Below are positions 40,994 to 51,250 of a stretch of DNA of 64,000 nt, piece after piece. Below the pieces are notes generated by a model. The model saw only the letters and a list, made by a program, of their open reading frames with translations, did no database searches and was not told where the DNA came from. This stretch comes from Vicinamibacteraceae bacterium (GTDB lineage Bacteria > Acidobacteriota > Thermoanaerobaculia > Multivoradales > Multivoraceae), in contig JAAXHG010000151.1 in assembly GCA_012270995.1 (NCBI GenBank), positions 1 to 64,000 of the forward strand. The letters run 5' to 3'. The position numbers and the translations under genes are program-made. Numbering within the stretch: position 1 is the first letter of the stretch; each line of letters starts with the position of its first letter.

Positions 40994-42283
40994 CTACTCC
41001 ACCGCAGCGCTCATCATGAAGCCCATCATCATCTCGTCGGTGGAGGGCTGGCCGAAGCGGACCGTGCGATTCGAGTCGAAGCCGTAGCGGGCCGCCTTCT
41101 CGGGCGAGTTGTCGTACCAGGCGGTGTACTCGATTCGCGTGCCCCTGGGAATGCGCTTCATCTGGTCGTAGTAGTAGACCGTCTGCCAGGAGAAATCGAA
41201 CTCGGGCACCTCCAGCAGCACTTCGGTCGTGCCGTCGGAGTAGAACGCCTCGAAGCGCGCGGACTTTCCGCGCATGTGCATGTGCGGCATGAGCGCGATG
41301 ATGTCCGTGTCCCGCTGCGCGACCGTGGAGTAGGGGCCGACCTGGTGGTTGCCGTCGTTCGGCGGGATCGCGAAGGTGAAGTTCATGATCGGCCGCAGCC
41401 CCGAGCCGAGCGAACGCTTGACGGGTTCATCGGCGAAGATGAAGCCGATCGACGACTGGTCCCACACGCCCGTGCCGTCGCCGGGCTCCTTGTGGTAGTG
41501 GATGTCGAACGTCACCCGCGATCCCTTCCTGAGCAGGAAGCCGTAGCCCTCCGGATACCGGTTGGCGTCGCTGCCGGAGGAGACGCCGCCCATGTAGTTG
41601 CCCGCGTTCTCCGGTGAGGGGGCGATCTGATCCTGGTTCGGGAACTCGGGAGGCGGCGGCAACTCGCCGTTCTCGTCCGGCGCCAGCAGGTGGAGGTTGA
41701 AGTGGTGGATGATGTCGCTGTCCGGCTTGCACTGGAACGCGACGACCCAGCGGTCCTCCGGCAGGTCTTCTTCGGTCAGAACGTAGGAGAACGCCGCATA
41801 GAGGTCTTCGACATCGTCCTCGACGAAGTAGGGCTCGGGCATCGTCACGACCAGGTCGGGTTCACCGACGACCCATCCCCCCGTGCTCGGGAACTCGCGC
41901 GGTGGCGGGGCGTCCGTCGCGTCGCCGGCGGTGGCGCCGGAGGTGGACCAGTTCACCAGGATTTCGATCTCGTTCGGTCCCAGCACGCGTTCGTTCGCGA
42001 ACGTGCCGTCGTGTCGCGGGTGCGCGTCCCACGGTGGCATCTCGCGGGCGGCGACCGTGCGCGCGATCGATCTGGCCCAGGGTCGCACTTCGCTGTACGT
42101 GGTCAGGGCCATCGGCGCCCTCATACCGCCGTAGTTCGCGCCGGCCGGCCGGTGGCAGTCCTGACAGTGCATCTGGAGCACCGGCAGCACGTCGGCGTAG
42201 AAGGTCGGCGCGTCGCGATCGGCCGCGGCGGCGGGTCCGGCAGCCAGGGCGAGGACGAGCAGGGGCAGGGCGGCTTGTCTCAT
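40994..42283 (-). CDS. Exported cytochrome/copper-monooxygenase-like protein
   Basis: A 429-aa protein with a signal peptide (residues 1-20). The N-terminal domain has one haem site, 'MHCQDCHRP', in a typical 'VLPVLQMHCQDCHRP' context. The C-terminal domain resembles the two-domain copper type II ascorbate-dependent monooxygenases (peptidylglycine-hydroxylating type): 'DSDIIHHFNLHL', 'VTFDIHYHKEPGDG' and 'ALMPHMHMRGKSARFE' provide His clusters. Many Acidobacteriota-like genomes encode such fusions. Substrate unknown, periplasmic location expected. Confidence 0.78.
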   Translation of the reverse strand: MRQAALPLLVLALAAGPAAAADRDAPTFYADVLPVLQMHCQDCHRPAGANYGGMRAPMALTTYSEVRPWARSIARTVAAREMPPWDAHPRHDGTFANERVLGPNEIEILVNWSTSGATAGDATDAPPPREFPSTGGWVVGEPDLVVTMPEPYFVEDDVEDLYAAFSYVLTEEDLPEDRWVVAFQCKPDSDIIHHFNLHLLAPDENGELPPPPEFPNQDQIAPSPENAGNYMGGVSSGSDANRYPEGYGFLLRKGSRVTFDIHYHKEPGDGTGVWDQSSIGFIFADEPVKRSLGSGLRPIMNFTFAIPPNDGNHQVGPYSTVAQRDTDIIALMPHMHMRGKSARFEAFYSDGTTEVLLEVPEFDFSWQTVYYYDQMKRIPRGTRIEYTAWYDNSPEKAARYGFDSNRTVRFGQPSTDEMMMGFMMSAAVE

Positions 42284-42323
42284 GGACCGAGGCTACCAGC
42301 CGGCGGACCGAGCCGGCGTTGGG

Positions 42324-45300
42324 TCAGGCGGTCGCCAACTGCTGATCGGGGTGCATCTCGTCGACATCGACGCCGACGATCCTCGAAACCCCCCGTTCCT
42401 CCATCGTCACGCCGTAGAGCGTGCTCGCCGCCTGCATCGTCAGTTTGTTGTGGGTGATGACGAGGAACTGGGTTTCGGCCGACATCCGCTTCAGCATGTC
42501 GACGAAGCGCAGGATGTTCGCGTCGTCGAGGGGTGCGTCGACCTCGTCGAGGATGCAGAAGGGCGAGGGCTTGGTCTGGAAGAGCGCGAACAGCAGGGCG
42601 ATCGCCGCCAGCGCCTTCTCGCCGCCCGACAGCAGCATGAGGTACTGCGCCCGCTTGCCCGGCGGCCGGGCCTTGATCTCGATACCACACTCGAGAGGGT
42701 CGTCCTCGTCCATCAGTCGCATCTCCGCTTCGCCGCCGCGGAAGAGTTCCGTGAAGGTGCGCCCGAAGTTCTCGTTCACTTCGCGGAAGGCGGCGACAAA
42801 ACGCTCGGAGGAGGTCCTGTCGATGTCGCGGATCGTGCGCTTCAGGCTCTCGATGGACTCCACGACGTCGTTCCGCTGCCCGGTCAGGAACTCGTGCCGC
42901 TCCTGGTGTTCGTCGTACTCGTCGGCGGCGAGGACGTTGACCGGCCCCATCCGCTCCAGCAGGGCTCGGCGCCGCGCGAGTTCTTCGGTCATCGCTTCCA
43001 GGTCGGGCGCCTCGTCGGTACCGACCACGCGGAGTTCCCGGTCGGCCAGGTCGCACCCGAATTCCTGGCTGTAGTCCCGACCCAGGTGCTCGGACTCCTG
43101 CTGCAGGCCGGCCTGCCGGATCCGCAGTTCCTCGATCCGGCCGCGCAGCTCGTCGCGGCGGGCGCCCTGCTCCCGGAGTTGCGCCTCGAGCTTACGGCCA
43201 CGCTCCCGTTCTTCGTCGAGGGCCTGCTGAGCGCCGGCGGCTTCGTCCTTTGCGTTCGTGCGCTGGGCGAGCGCCTCGTCCAGCTCCCGGCGCGCCGCGG
43301 CTGCGGCGGCTTCGTGCTCGCCGATGCGCCGGCGTAGCCGCTCCGTCTCGGCGGCCCAGGCTGCGTCGGCCTCCTTGAGCGATGCGATCTGGCCCTCGAC
43401 GCGTTCCCGTTCGCTTCGTTCCGAGGTGGCGCGCTCCTCGATCAGGTCGAGTTGACCCTGCCGCCCGGCTCCGGCGGTGAGGTGGTCTTCGCGCTCGCTG
43501 CGGGCACGTTCGACCGCGGCGCTCGCGTCGTCGGCCGCCTGCTCCAGGTCGGCGAGCCGGTTCTCGGCGTCTTCGATCTCCTTCTCGACTCCAGACCGCC
43601 TTGCCCCTCTCGCTTCGATCTCGCCTTCCAGTTCGTCGTGTTCGGCCCGCGCCGTCCGGTGCTCGGCACGAAGGGCGGCGCGCCGTTCGCCGATGTCCTC
43701 AAGACGCGCCTTCGCCACCGCCAGTTGCTCGCGAAGTTCCGCCGCGGCCCGCTCCAGGCGCTGGCCCTCCGCGGCGGCCCGGCGAATGCGCTCGCGCGCT
43801 GCCTCGATCTCGGTGCCGTGCGCGGAACGGCGTCGTTCGAGTTCGTCGATCGAGTGCTCCAGGTCCTCCATCTCCCGCTGGCGGCCGAGCGCGCCGAGCG
43901 CCGCCTGCTCGCCGCGGACCGTGACCCGGCCGGCCTCGATCCAGAGACGGTCCCGGCACAGGAAGGCGACGCCTGGGTGGTCCGGCGCCAGACGGTCCGC
44001 ATCCTCCGGAGTCTTGACGAGGTAGGCGGGGGGCAGGGCGCCGCGGGCTTCCTCGGCAAGTCCGAGAGCGGACGGCAGGTCGCTGACGATCGCCGGATCC
44101 TCGACCGGCGGGAGGCGCTTCCCGCCGTTGCCGGCGCGCAGCAGCGTGGCCTGGAAGTCGGAGCCGCCGATCGCGCGGGCGATGACCAGGGCGTCCTCGT
44201 CAGCGGGTGTCATGACGGCACCCTGCAGCGGTCCGAGAAACAGGTCGAGGCTGTGCTCCCAGCCCTCGGGCACGGCCACCTCGTCTCCCAGGAAGCGGGG
44301 TTCCGGGAGACCCAGTTCGAGCAGGGCCCGCCGAATCTCGCTTCGCCGTTCGGCGTCGCGCTGACCCAGTTCGTCGAGCACGGCCGCCCTCTTCTGCGCC
44401 TCGATGAGCTCCTCGCGGCAGGTTTCGAGTTCGGCCTGCGCCTGCCTTCGACGGTTGCGGTCCTCTTCGAGCGCGGCGGCCACGCGCCGGGCGGTCCCGG
44501 TTTCGTTGTCCAGCGCCACCTCCAGGGACTCGATCTTGGTGCGGACGGCTCCGAGCTCCCGATCGATCGCCCTGAGCGCGTCCCGGCTGCGAAGGAGGAC
44601 CTCGTCCGCGCGTTCGCGGCGATCGACCGCCTTCTCGCTGCCGATGCGTTCGGCGACCAGACGGCTGCGCAGTTCGCGCTGGTGCGTTCGGCATGCAGCG
44701 AGTTCGTCCAGGAGCAGGCGCTGCCGCTTGCGGGCTTCCGCGATCGTGGCGTCGGCCTTGCCGATCCGCCGCCGATCCTCCTGGACGGCGGCAAGGGCCT
44801 GCTCGCGTTTCGACTGGAGCTGCCGCCGCCGTCCGAGCAGAGCGGCCAGGCGTTCTTCGGCCGCCGAGCGGTCGCGTCGCCGCCGCTCGGCACTCTCGGC
44901 GCCGGACTCGAGTCGTTCGGCGATTTCAGCGAGAGTGCCGCGGGCGCCGTCGATCTGTGCCTGACGTCCCTCGATCACCGCGAGCAGCTTCGCCTGGCGC
45001 TCGTTCGAGCGCACGGCGTCCTCGGTGCGGGCTTCGATCACCTCCTGGCAGGCGGCGAACTCCGCGTTTCCCCGTGCGAGTTCAGCCAACAGGTCGGCCT
45101 CGCGGTCCGTTTCCTGCTTCAGGGTCGCGGCCAGATCGTCCAGGTCGGCCCGAAGGAGAACCCAGCGCTCCCGGAACACCTTGTCGAGCAGGTCGCGGTA
45201 GGCCTGCCGGCGCTCTCCGAAGCGACGGGCCGCGTTTGCCTGCCGTTTCAGGGAGCGCAGTCGACGCTCCACCTCGGCGATGATGTCGTCGAGACGGAGC

Positions 45301-45866
45301 AAGGCGGCGGTCGCGTCCTCGAGCTTGAGCGACGCCAGGCGCTTGCGGTTCTTGTAGCGGGTGATGCCGGCCGCTTCCTCGAGGAGCTTGCGCCGGTCCT
45401 GGGGTTTGCCCGACAGGATCATTCCGATCCGCCCCTGCTCGATCACGGAGTAGGCGCGGATGCCCAGACCCGTGTCCATCAGGATGTCGCGGACGTCCTT
45501 GAGTCGGACGACGCGATCGTTCAACCGGTATTGGGCGTCGCCGCCGCGGTAGATGCGGCGACCGATCGTGATCCGGCCATCCTCCGCTTGCGGCGTCGTG
45601 CCGTCGGTGAGGAAGGTGAGACTGACCTCCGCCATCCCCAGGGGCTTGCGCTGGTGGCTGCCGCCAAATATGACTTCCTCCATGGAGGATCCACGGAGGG
45701 ACTTGGGGCTCTGCTCGCCCAGCACCCAGGTGACCGCCTCGGCCAGGTTGCTCTTGCCGCAGCCGTTCGGCCCGACGATCGCGGTGATGCCCGGCGCGAA
45801 GCGGCTGGTGATCGGCTCGACGAAGGTCTTGAAGCCGTTGACCTCGAGACGTTCCAGTTTGAGCAT
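42324..45866 (-). CDS. smc: Chromosome segregation protein SMC
   Basis: A 1180-aa SMC ATPase of standard length. The N-terminal head has Walker A 'GPNGCGKSNLAEAV' (about 32-45) and 'RGSSMEEVIFGG'. Two long coiled coils rich in Glu, Arg and Ala (about 170-510 and 670-1000) flank the hinge (about 520-650, containing 'GWEHSLDLFLGPLQGAV'). The C-terminal head has the signature 'LMLLSGGEKALAAIALLFA' and Walker B 'FCILDEVDAPLDDANILRF'. It compacts and segregates the chromosome with ScpA and ScpB, which are not in the window. It is divergent from pyrR. Confidence 0.96.
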   Translation of the reverse strand: MLKLERLEVNGFKTFVEPITSRFAPGITAIVGPNGCGKSNLAEAVTWVLGEQSPKSLRGSSMEEVIFGGSHQRKPLGMAEVSLTFLTDGTTPQAEDGRITIGRRIYRGGDAQYRLNDRVVRLKDVRDILMDTGLGIRAYSVIEQGRIGMILSGKPQDRRKLLEEAAGITRYKNRKRLASLKLEDATAALLRLDDIIAEVERRLRSLKRQANAARRFGERRQAYRDLLDKVFRERWVLLRADLDDLAATLKQETDREADLLAELARGNAEFAACQEVIEARTEDAVRSNERQAKLLAVIEGRQAQIDGARGTLAEIAERLESGAESAERRRRDRSAAEERLAALLGRRRQLQSKREQALAAVQEDRRRIGKADATIAEARKRQRLLLDELAACRTHQRELRSRLVAERIGSEKAVDRRERADEVLLRSRDALRAIDRELGAVRTKIESLEVALDNETGTARRVAAALEEDRNRRRQAQAELETCREELIEAQKRAAVLDELGQRDAERRSEIRRALLELGLPEPRFLGDEVAVPEGWEHSLDLFLGPLQGAVMTPADEDALVIARAIGGSDFQATLLRAGNGGKRLPPVEDPAIVSDLPSALGLAEEARGALPPAYLVKTPEDADRLAPDHPGVAFLCRDRLWIEAGRVTVRGEQAALGALGRQREMEDLEHSIDELERRRSAHGTEIEAARERIRRAAAEGQRLERAAAELREQLAVAKARLEDIGERRAALRAEHRTARAEHDELEGEIEARGARRSGVEKEIEDAENRLADLEQAADDASAAVERARSEREDHLTAGAGRQGQLDLIEERATSERSERERVEGQIASLKEADAAWAAETERLRRRIGEHEAAAAAARRELDEALAQRTNAKDEAAGAQQALDEERERGRKLEAQLREQGARRDELRGRIEELRIRQAGLQQESEHLGRDYSQEFGCDLADRELRVVGTDEAPDLEAMTEELARRRALLERMGPVNVLAADEYDEHQERHEFLTGQRNDVVESIESLKRTIRDIDRTSSERFVAAFREVNENFGRTFTELFRGGEAEMRLMDEDDPLECGIEIKARPPGKRAQYLMLLSGGEKALAAIALLFALFQTKPSPFCILDEVDAPLDDANILRFVDMLKRMSAETQFLVITHNKLTMQAASTLYGVTMEERGVSRIVGVDVDEMHPDQQLATA

Positions 45867-45930
45867 GGGTGCTTCGGGCAGCGGAGCGGCCGGCTGCCAT
45901 GCGGGAACTTAGCAGCTTTCATGCATATGT

Positions 45931-45992
45931 CACAACTCGTTGTGTCGCGCCCGTAGGCTTTCCACAACATATAGCGCGAGCCGCTGACGGCT
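45931..45992. promoter_or_regulatory. Palindrome and small hairpin between smc and pyrR
   Basis: CACAAC-TC-GTTGTG (45931-45944) is an inverted repeat, and another CACAAC occurs at 45963. AGCCG-CTGA-CGGCT (45979-45992) could form a 5-bp hairpin 17 bases upstream of the pyrR GTG. The first may be an operator, the second a leader hairpin; neither matches a known PyrR-binding loop. No well-spaced promoter is obvious in either direction. Confidence 0.35.
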
Positions 45993-46009
45993 GATACGCT
46001 CCCGCGCCA

Positions 46010-46560
46010 GTGGCCGAACTGACCGTCAAGAGGACTCTGTTCGACGCCCGCCAGATGGCGCGAATGATGCGCCGGATGGCCGCCGAACTCGTCGAACGGG
46101 CCGGCGGCACGGACACGTTGATGCTGGTCGGCGTGCGCACTCGCGGCGTCCCTCTGGCCGACTTCGTCGCCGCCGAGATCGTGCGCACCGAGGGCGTCGA
46201 GTTGCCGGTCGGCATTCTCGACATCACGCTCTACCGCGATGATCTCTCGACGATCGCGCCGCAACCCGTGGTCAAGGAGAGCGTCTTGCCGGTGCCGATC
46301 GAAGACAGGATCGTCGTGCTCTGCGACGACGTGCTCTACAGCGGCCGGACGATCCGCGCCGCGATGGACGCGCTGATGGACTACGGCCGGCCGAAGGCGA
46401 TCCGGCTTGCGGTGCTGATCGACCGCGGCCATCGCGAGCTGCCGATCCACGCGGACTGCATCGGCGAGACCGTGCAGACGACGGACACCGAAGTGATCAA
46501 GGTCTCCTACGCCGCCACCGACGACGGCAAGGAGATGGTCGAACTCCTCGAGCGCGAAGG

Positions 46561-46564
<4 letters not shown>
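46010..46564 (+). CDS. pyrR: Bifunctional pyr operon regulator/uracil phosphoribosyltransferase
   Basis: A 184-aa PRTase-fold protein. The PRPP loop '[20 protein letters not shown]' and '[16 protein letters not shown]' are characteristic of PyrR, as is '[15 protein letters not shown]'. In Gram-positives PyrR senses UMP and controls pyr attenuation; in other phyla it may act mainly as a UPRTase or bind a leader. GTG start. It overlaps pyrB by 4 bases (GTGA), forming pyrR-pyrB-pyrC. Confidence 0.93.
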
Positions 46565-47508
<944 letters not shown>

Positions 47509-47509
47509 C

Positions 47510-48799
47510 GTGACGGCGGCCTTGGTGATCCGTGGCGGCCGGGTCGTGGACCCGAGCCAGGAACTCGACGGACCGGCCGACCTGCTGATCGAGGACGGCG
47601 CGGTCACGGCGTGCGGTCCGGGGCTCCGGACGCCGGAGGGCGCGGAGGAAGTGGATGCCTCCGGCCAGGTGGTGACCCCTGGGCTCATCGACATGCACGT
47701 CCACCTGCGGGAGCCGGGGCAGGAGTACAAGGAGACGATCGAGAGCGGCACGCTCGCTGCCGCCGCGGGGGGCTTCGTCGCGGTCGCCTGCATGCCGAAC
47801 ACCGAGCCGGTGAACGACGATCCCTCCGTCACCGAGTTCATCCTCCGGCAGGCGGAACGGGCCGGCTGGGCGCGCGTGTACCCGATCTCGGCGGTGAGCA
47901 GAGGCCTGGAGGGCCGGGAACTGACCGAGTTCGGGGCCCAGCGCCGGGCCGGTGCCGTGGCGGTATCGGACGACGGCCGGCCGGTCTGGAACGCGGCTCT
48001 CATGCGACAGGCTCTGCGCTACGCCCGGCACTTCGATCTGCCGGTGATCCAGCACGCGGAGGAACTCCAACTCTCGGGTGACGGGGTGATGCACGAGGGC
48101 GCGTTCTCGACCCGGCTGGGAGTCGAGGGGATTCCTGGCGCCGCCGACGACGTGATGGTCGGCCGCGACCTGATGCTCGCCGCGGACACGGGCGGGCGCT
48201 ACCACCTGGCGCACATGTCGACCGTCCGCAGCCTGGCGCTGGTCCGGAGCGCGAAGGCGGACGGTTGCCGGGTCACGGCCGAGGTCTCGGCGCATCACCT
48301 GCTGCTCTGTGACGAGGATGTCTTCGATTCCGGCCTCGACCCGGACTTCAAGATGCACCCGCCGCTCCGCAGCGCCTCCGACCGGGACGCTCTCGTCTCC
48401 GGCATCGCCGACGGCTCGATCGACGCGATCGCGAGCGATCACGCGCCCCATCATCCGGACGAAAAGGAACTCGACTTCGTGGCCGCGCCGAACGGCGTGG
48501 TGGGGCTCGAAACGACGCTCAGCCTGTGCCTGGACCGGCTGGTGGGGCCGGGCGTGATCGAGCTGGCGCGGCTGGTCGAGCTGCTCTCGGTGGCGCCGGC
48601 GCGGATACTCGGCATTCCGGGCGGAAGCCTGGCTCCGGGCTCGCCCGGCGACGTGACGTTGATCGACCTCGACCGCGAAGTCGCGGTCGACCCGGCCGCC
48701 TTTCACAGCAAGTCGCGCAACACGCCCTTCGCGGGCTGGAAGCTGCGCGGCGCTCCGGCCGGCACGATCGTCGGCGGCCGGGTGATCGAGTTGCCGTAG
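47510..48799 (+). CDS. pyrC: Dihydroorotase
   Basis: A 429-aa class I dihydroorotase, the third step of UMP synthesis. 'IDMHVHLREPGQEYKETIES' carries the first zinc HxH and the substrate Arg; 'VIQHAEELQL' and 'GRYHLAHMSTVRSL' provide further His ligands; 'IDAIASDHAPHHPDEK' carries the catalytic Asp. The start is GTG, 1 base after the pyrB stop, and the gene ends the operon. Non-catalytic class I enzymes often bind PyrB, but the metal ligands here are complete. Confidence 0.93.
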   Translation: MTAALVIRGGRVVDPSQELDGPADLLIEDGAVTACGPGLRTPEGAEEVDASGQVVTPGLIDMHVHLREPGQEYKETIESGTLAAAAGGFVAVACMPNTEPVNDDPSVTEFILRQAERAGWARVYPISAVSRGLEGRELTEFGAQRRAGAVAVSDDGRPVWNAALMRQALRYARHFDLPVIQHAEELQLSGDGVMHEGAFSTRLGVEGIPGAADDVMVGRDLMLAADTGGRYHLAHMSTVRSLALVRSAKADGCRVTAEVSAHHLLLCDEDVFDSGLDPDFKMHPPLRSASDRDALVSGIADGSIDAIASDHAPHHPDEKELDFVAAPNGVVGLETTLSLCLDRLVGPGVIELARLVELLSVAPARILGIPGGSLAPGSPGDVTLIDLDREVAVDPAAFHSKSRNTPFAGWKLRGAPAGTIVGGRVIELP

Positions 48800-48822
48800 C
48801 CGGCGGCCGCGGCGGTCGGTCT

Positions 48823-49629
48823 TCAACCGATGCTGCGGCCCCCGTCGACATCGAGGCAGACGCCGGTGAGGAAGGCGGCGTCGTCGGAGGCGAGATAGGC
48901 GACGGCGGCGGCGACGTCCTCCGGTTCGGCGAGGCGGCCGAGCGGAATCGTCGCCTCGAGGACCTCGCGTCCCTTCTCGCCCAGCGGCCGGCCGCCGGAC
49001 GGCCCCTTCATGAAGTCCGTGTCGGCGGCGACCGGGTTCACCGCGTTGACCCGAATGCCGTGCGGAGCGAGTTCCGAGGCCAGGCCCCGGGTCAGCGTGA
49101 CCACGGCCCCCTTCGTCGCGTTGTAGGCGGTCAGGCGCGGCCGTGGACGTACCGCGCCGATCGAGGCCGTGTTGACGATCACGCCGCCGCCGCGTTCGAG
49201 CAGTCGCGGCACACCGTGCACCGCGCCCAGATAGACGCTCTTGACGTTGACCTCGAAGATGCGGTCGTAGTCCGCCTCGGACAGTTCCCAGAGCGGCTTC
49301 GCCCGGTGGCAGTAGCCCGCGTTGTTCACGAGGATGTCGATGCCGCCGAAGGCGCCGCAGGTCCGTTCCATCAGACGTCGCAGGTCGTCGCCCTGAGAGA
49401 CGTCGACGGTCTCGAAGAGGACTCTTGAACCGCGCTTCGCGAGTTGCGCCGTGGTCCGTTTTCCCTTCGACGAATCGATATCCGCGAGCGCCACTGCGGC
49501 GCCCTCGCGGGCAAGCCTCCGGGCGATCGCCCGGCCGAAACCGCCTGCGGCGCCGGTCACGACGGCGACCTTGCCGGTGAAGCGGGAGTCCTGGTGCACC
49601 GGGGTGTTGCTGCCGTTCGAGTCATCCAT
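48823..49629 (-). CDS. SDR-family oxidoreductase
   Basis: A 268-aa classical short-chain dehydrogenase. 'VAVVTGAAGGFGRAIARRLA' is the TGxxxGxG cofactor motif, 'VALADIDSS' favours NAD(H), and 'ILVNNAGYC' (NNAG) and 'YNATKGAVVTLTRGLA' (YxxxK) supply the catalytic residues. C-terminal 'AVAYLASDDAAFLTGVCLDV' is typical. ATG 49629 with AGGGAGA 8 bases upstream gives the conserved N-terminus. Substrate unknown; divergent from the flavoprotein gene. Confidence 0.9.
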   Translation of the reverse strand: MDDSNGSNTPVHQDSRFTGKVAVVTGAAGGFGRAIARRLAREGAAVALADIDSSKGKRTTAQLAKRGSRVLFETVDVSQGDDLRRLMERTCGAFGGIDILVNNAGYCHRAKPLWELSEADYDRIFEVNVKSVYLGAVHGVPRLLERGGGVIVNTASIGAVRPRPRLTAYNATKGAVVTLTRGLASELAPHGIRVNAVNPVAADTDFMKGPSGGRPLGEKGREVLEATIPLGRLAEPEDVAAAVAYLASDDAAFLTGVCLDVDGGRSIG

Positions 49630-49756
49630 GCCGAGAGTCTCCCTGAATAGGGGGGCTACGCTAGCGGTCATCCGTGCGGCCCACAAAGGGGCGCACGGAG
49701 TGGGTCGCGGGTGGCGCGAGGCGCCACCCGGGTCTGGCGCCGGACGCGGGGAGTTG

Positions 49757-51250
49757 ATGGAAGACCGGGAACCAGTCAAGCGGCATGTCGTCGTCGTCGG
49801 CGCGGGCAACGCGGCGCTGTGCGCGGCGCTCTCGGCGCGGGAGGGCGGCGCGTCGGTGACCGTGCTGGAACGGGCGCCCCGGCGGGAGCATGGCGGCAAC
49901 AGCCGCTTCACGATGGCGTCGATGCGGTTCGCGTACGCCGATCTCGACGAGCTGCAGGAAGTTGCCGGTCCCCTGAGCGCCGAAGAGATCGGGGCGAGCG
50001 ACTTCGGGTCCTACCCGGAGCGTCGGTTCCTCCAGGATCTGGAGCGGATGAGCGGAGGCCGGGCCGACCGGGATCTGGTCGAGACCCTCGTCGCTCGAAG
50101 CCGCCACACGTTGCGCTGGATGCGTGGGCTCGGCGTGGAGTTCGTTCCGCTCTACTCCGGTCAGGCGTTCGAGGTCGACGGCAAGCGCCGGTTCTGGGGC
50201 GGCCTGACGCTGCAGGCGCGCGGCGGCGGCCCCGGCCTGGTGGCTGCGCTGCGGCGGGCGGCGGAGAGGACCGGCATCGGGATCCTTCACGAGCGCCGCG
50301 CGGTCGGCCTGCTCATGGACGGCGGGGGGGTTCGCGGCGTCGAAGTCGACGAACCGTCGGGTGTCCGTTCCCTGCCGGCGGACGCCGTGGTGCTGGCCAG
50401 CGGCGGCTTCGAGGCGAACCGCGAGTGGCGGCGACAGTACCTGGGCGAGGGGTGGGAGGCGGCCAGGGTGCGCGGCAGCCGCTACAACACGGGCGACGGC
50501 ATCCGGATGGCGCTCGAGGCCGGCGCGGCGCGCGCCGGACAGTGGACCGGCTGTCACGCGGTCGCCTGGGACCTGAACTCGCCCGAGGTCGGCAATCTGG
50601 AGGTCCGGCATCGATACCAGAAGCACAGCTATCCGCTCGGCATCGTCGTCAACGCCCGCGGCGAGCGATTCCTCGACGAGGGCGCGGACTTCCGGAACTA
50701 CACCTACGCGCGCTACGGGCGCGAAGTGCTGGAGCAGCCCGGCCGGTTCGCATGGCAGGTCTTCGACGCCCGGGTCGCCGGTCTGCTCCGGAACGAGTAC
50801 CGGCAGGCGCATGCGACCCGGGTGACGGCCGGCTCGGTGAAGGAACTCGCGGGCCGCATCGAGGGCGTCGACGAACGCGGTTTCCTCCGTACGGTGCGGG
50901 AGTTCAACGGCGCGGTACGGCGGGACGTGCCCTTCGATCCCAGCGTCAGGGACGGACGCTCGACCCGCGGCCTCGATCCGGAGAAGTCGAACTGGGCCAA
51001 TCCGCTCGAGCAGCCGCCCTTCGAGGCGTACGCCGTCACGTGCGGCATCACGTTCACCTTCGGCGGCCTGTCGGTGGATGCCGGGGCGCGGGTCCTGGAC
51101 GAGGCGGGGCGGGCGATGCCCGGCCTGTTCGCGGCGGGCGAACTGGTTGGAGGCCTGTTCTACGACAACTACCCCGGCGGCGCCGGCCTGACGGCCGGCG
51201 CGGTCTTCGGCCGGATGGCCGGCGCCGGGGCGGCGGGACGCGATGGCTGA
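49757..51250 (+). CDS. FAD-dependent tricarballylate dehydrogenase-like protein (TcuA-type)
   Basis: A 497-aa flavoprotein of the fumarate reductase/succinate dehydrogenase class. 'HVVVVGAGNAALCAALSARE' is the FAD Rossmann motif, followed by 'HGGNSRFTMASMRFAY' as in TcuA. 'VVLASGGFEANREWRRQYLG' and the closing 'GLFYDNYPGGAGLTAGAVFG' bind FAD. ATG 49757 is the first plausible start (GGGGAG upstream). It could oxidise tricarballylate or a related di/tricarboxylate; no TcuB or TcuC neighbours are present. It overlaps the peptidase gene by 8 bases. Confidence 0.85.
   Translation: MEDREPVKRHVVVVGAGNAALCAALSAREGGASVTVLERAPRREHGGNSRFTMASMRFAYADLDELQEVAGPLSAEEIGASDFGSYPERRFLQDLERMSGGRADRDLVETLVARSRHTLRWMRGLGVEFVPLYSGQAFEVDGKRRFWGGLTLQARGGGPGLVAALRRAAERTGIGILHERRAVGLLMDGGGVRGVEVDEPSGVRSLPADAVVLASGGFEANREWRRQYLGEGWEAARVRGSRYNTGDGIRMALEAGAARAGQWTGCHAVAWDLNSPEVGNLEVRHRYQKHSYPLGIVVNARGERFLDEGADFRNYTYARYGREVLEQPGRFAWQVFDARVAGLLRNEYRQAHATRVTAGSVKELAGRIEGVDERGFLRTVREFNGAVRRDVPFDPSVRDGRSTRGLDPEKSNWANPLEQPPFEAYAVTCGITFTFGGLSVDAGARVLDEAGRAMPGLFAAGELVGGLFYDNYPGGAGLTAGAVFGRMAGAGAAGRDG

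Noticed and set aside
45979..46009. A PyrR-type antiterminator/attenuator in front of pyrR
   Set aside because: Only a 5-bp hairpin is present, without the consensus PyrR-binding loop or a following terminator.
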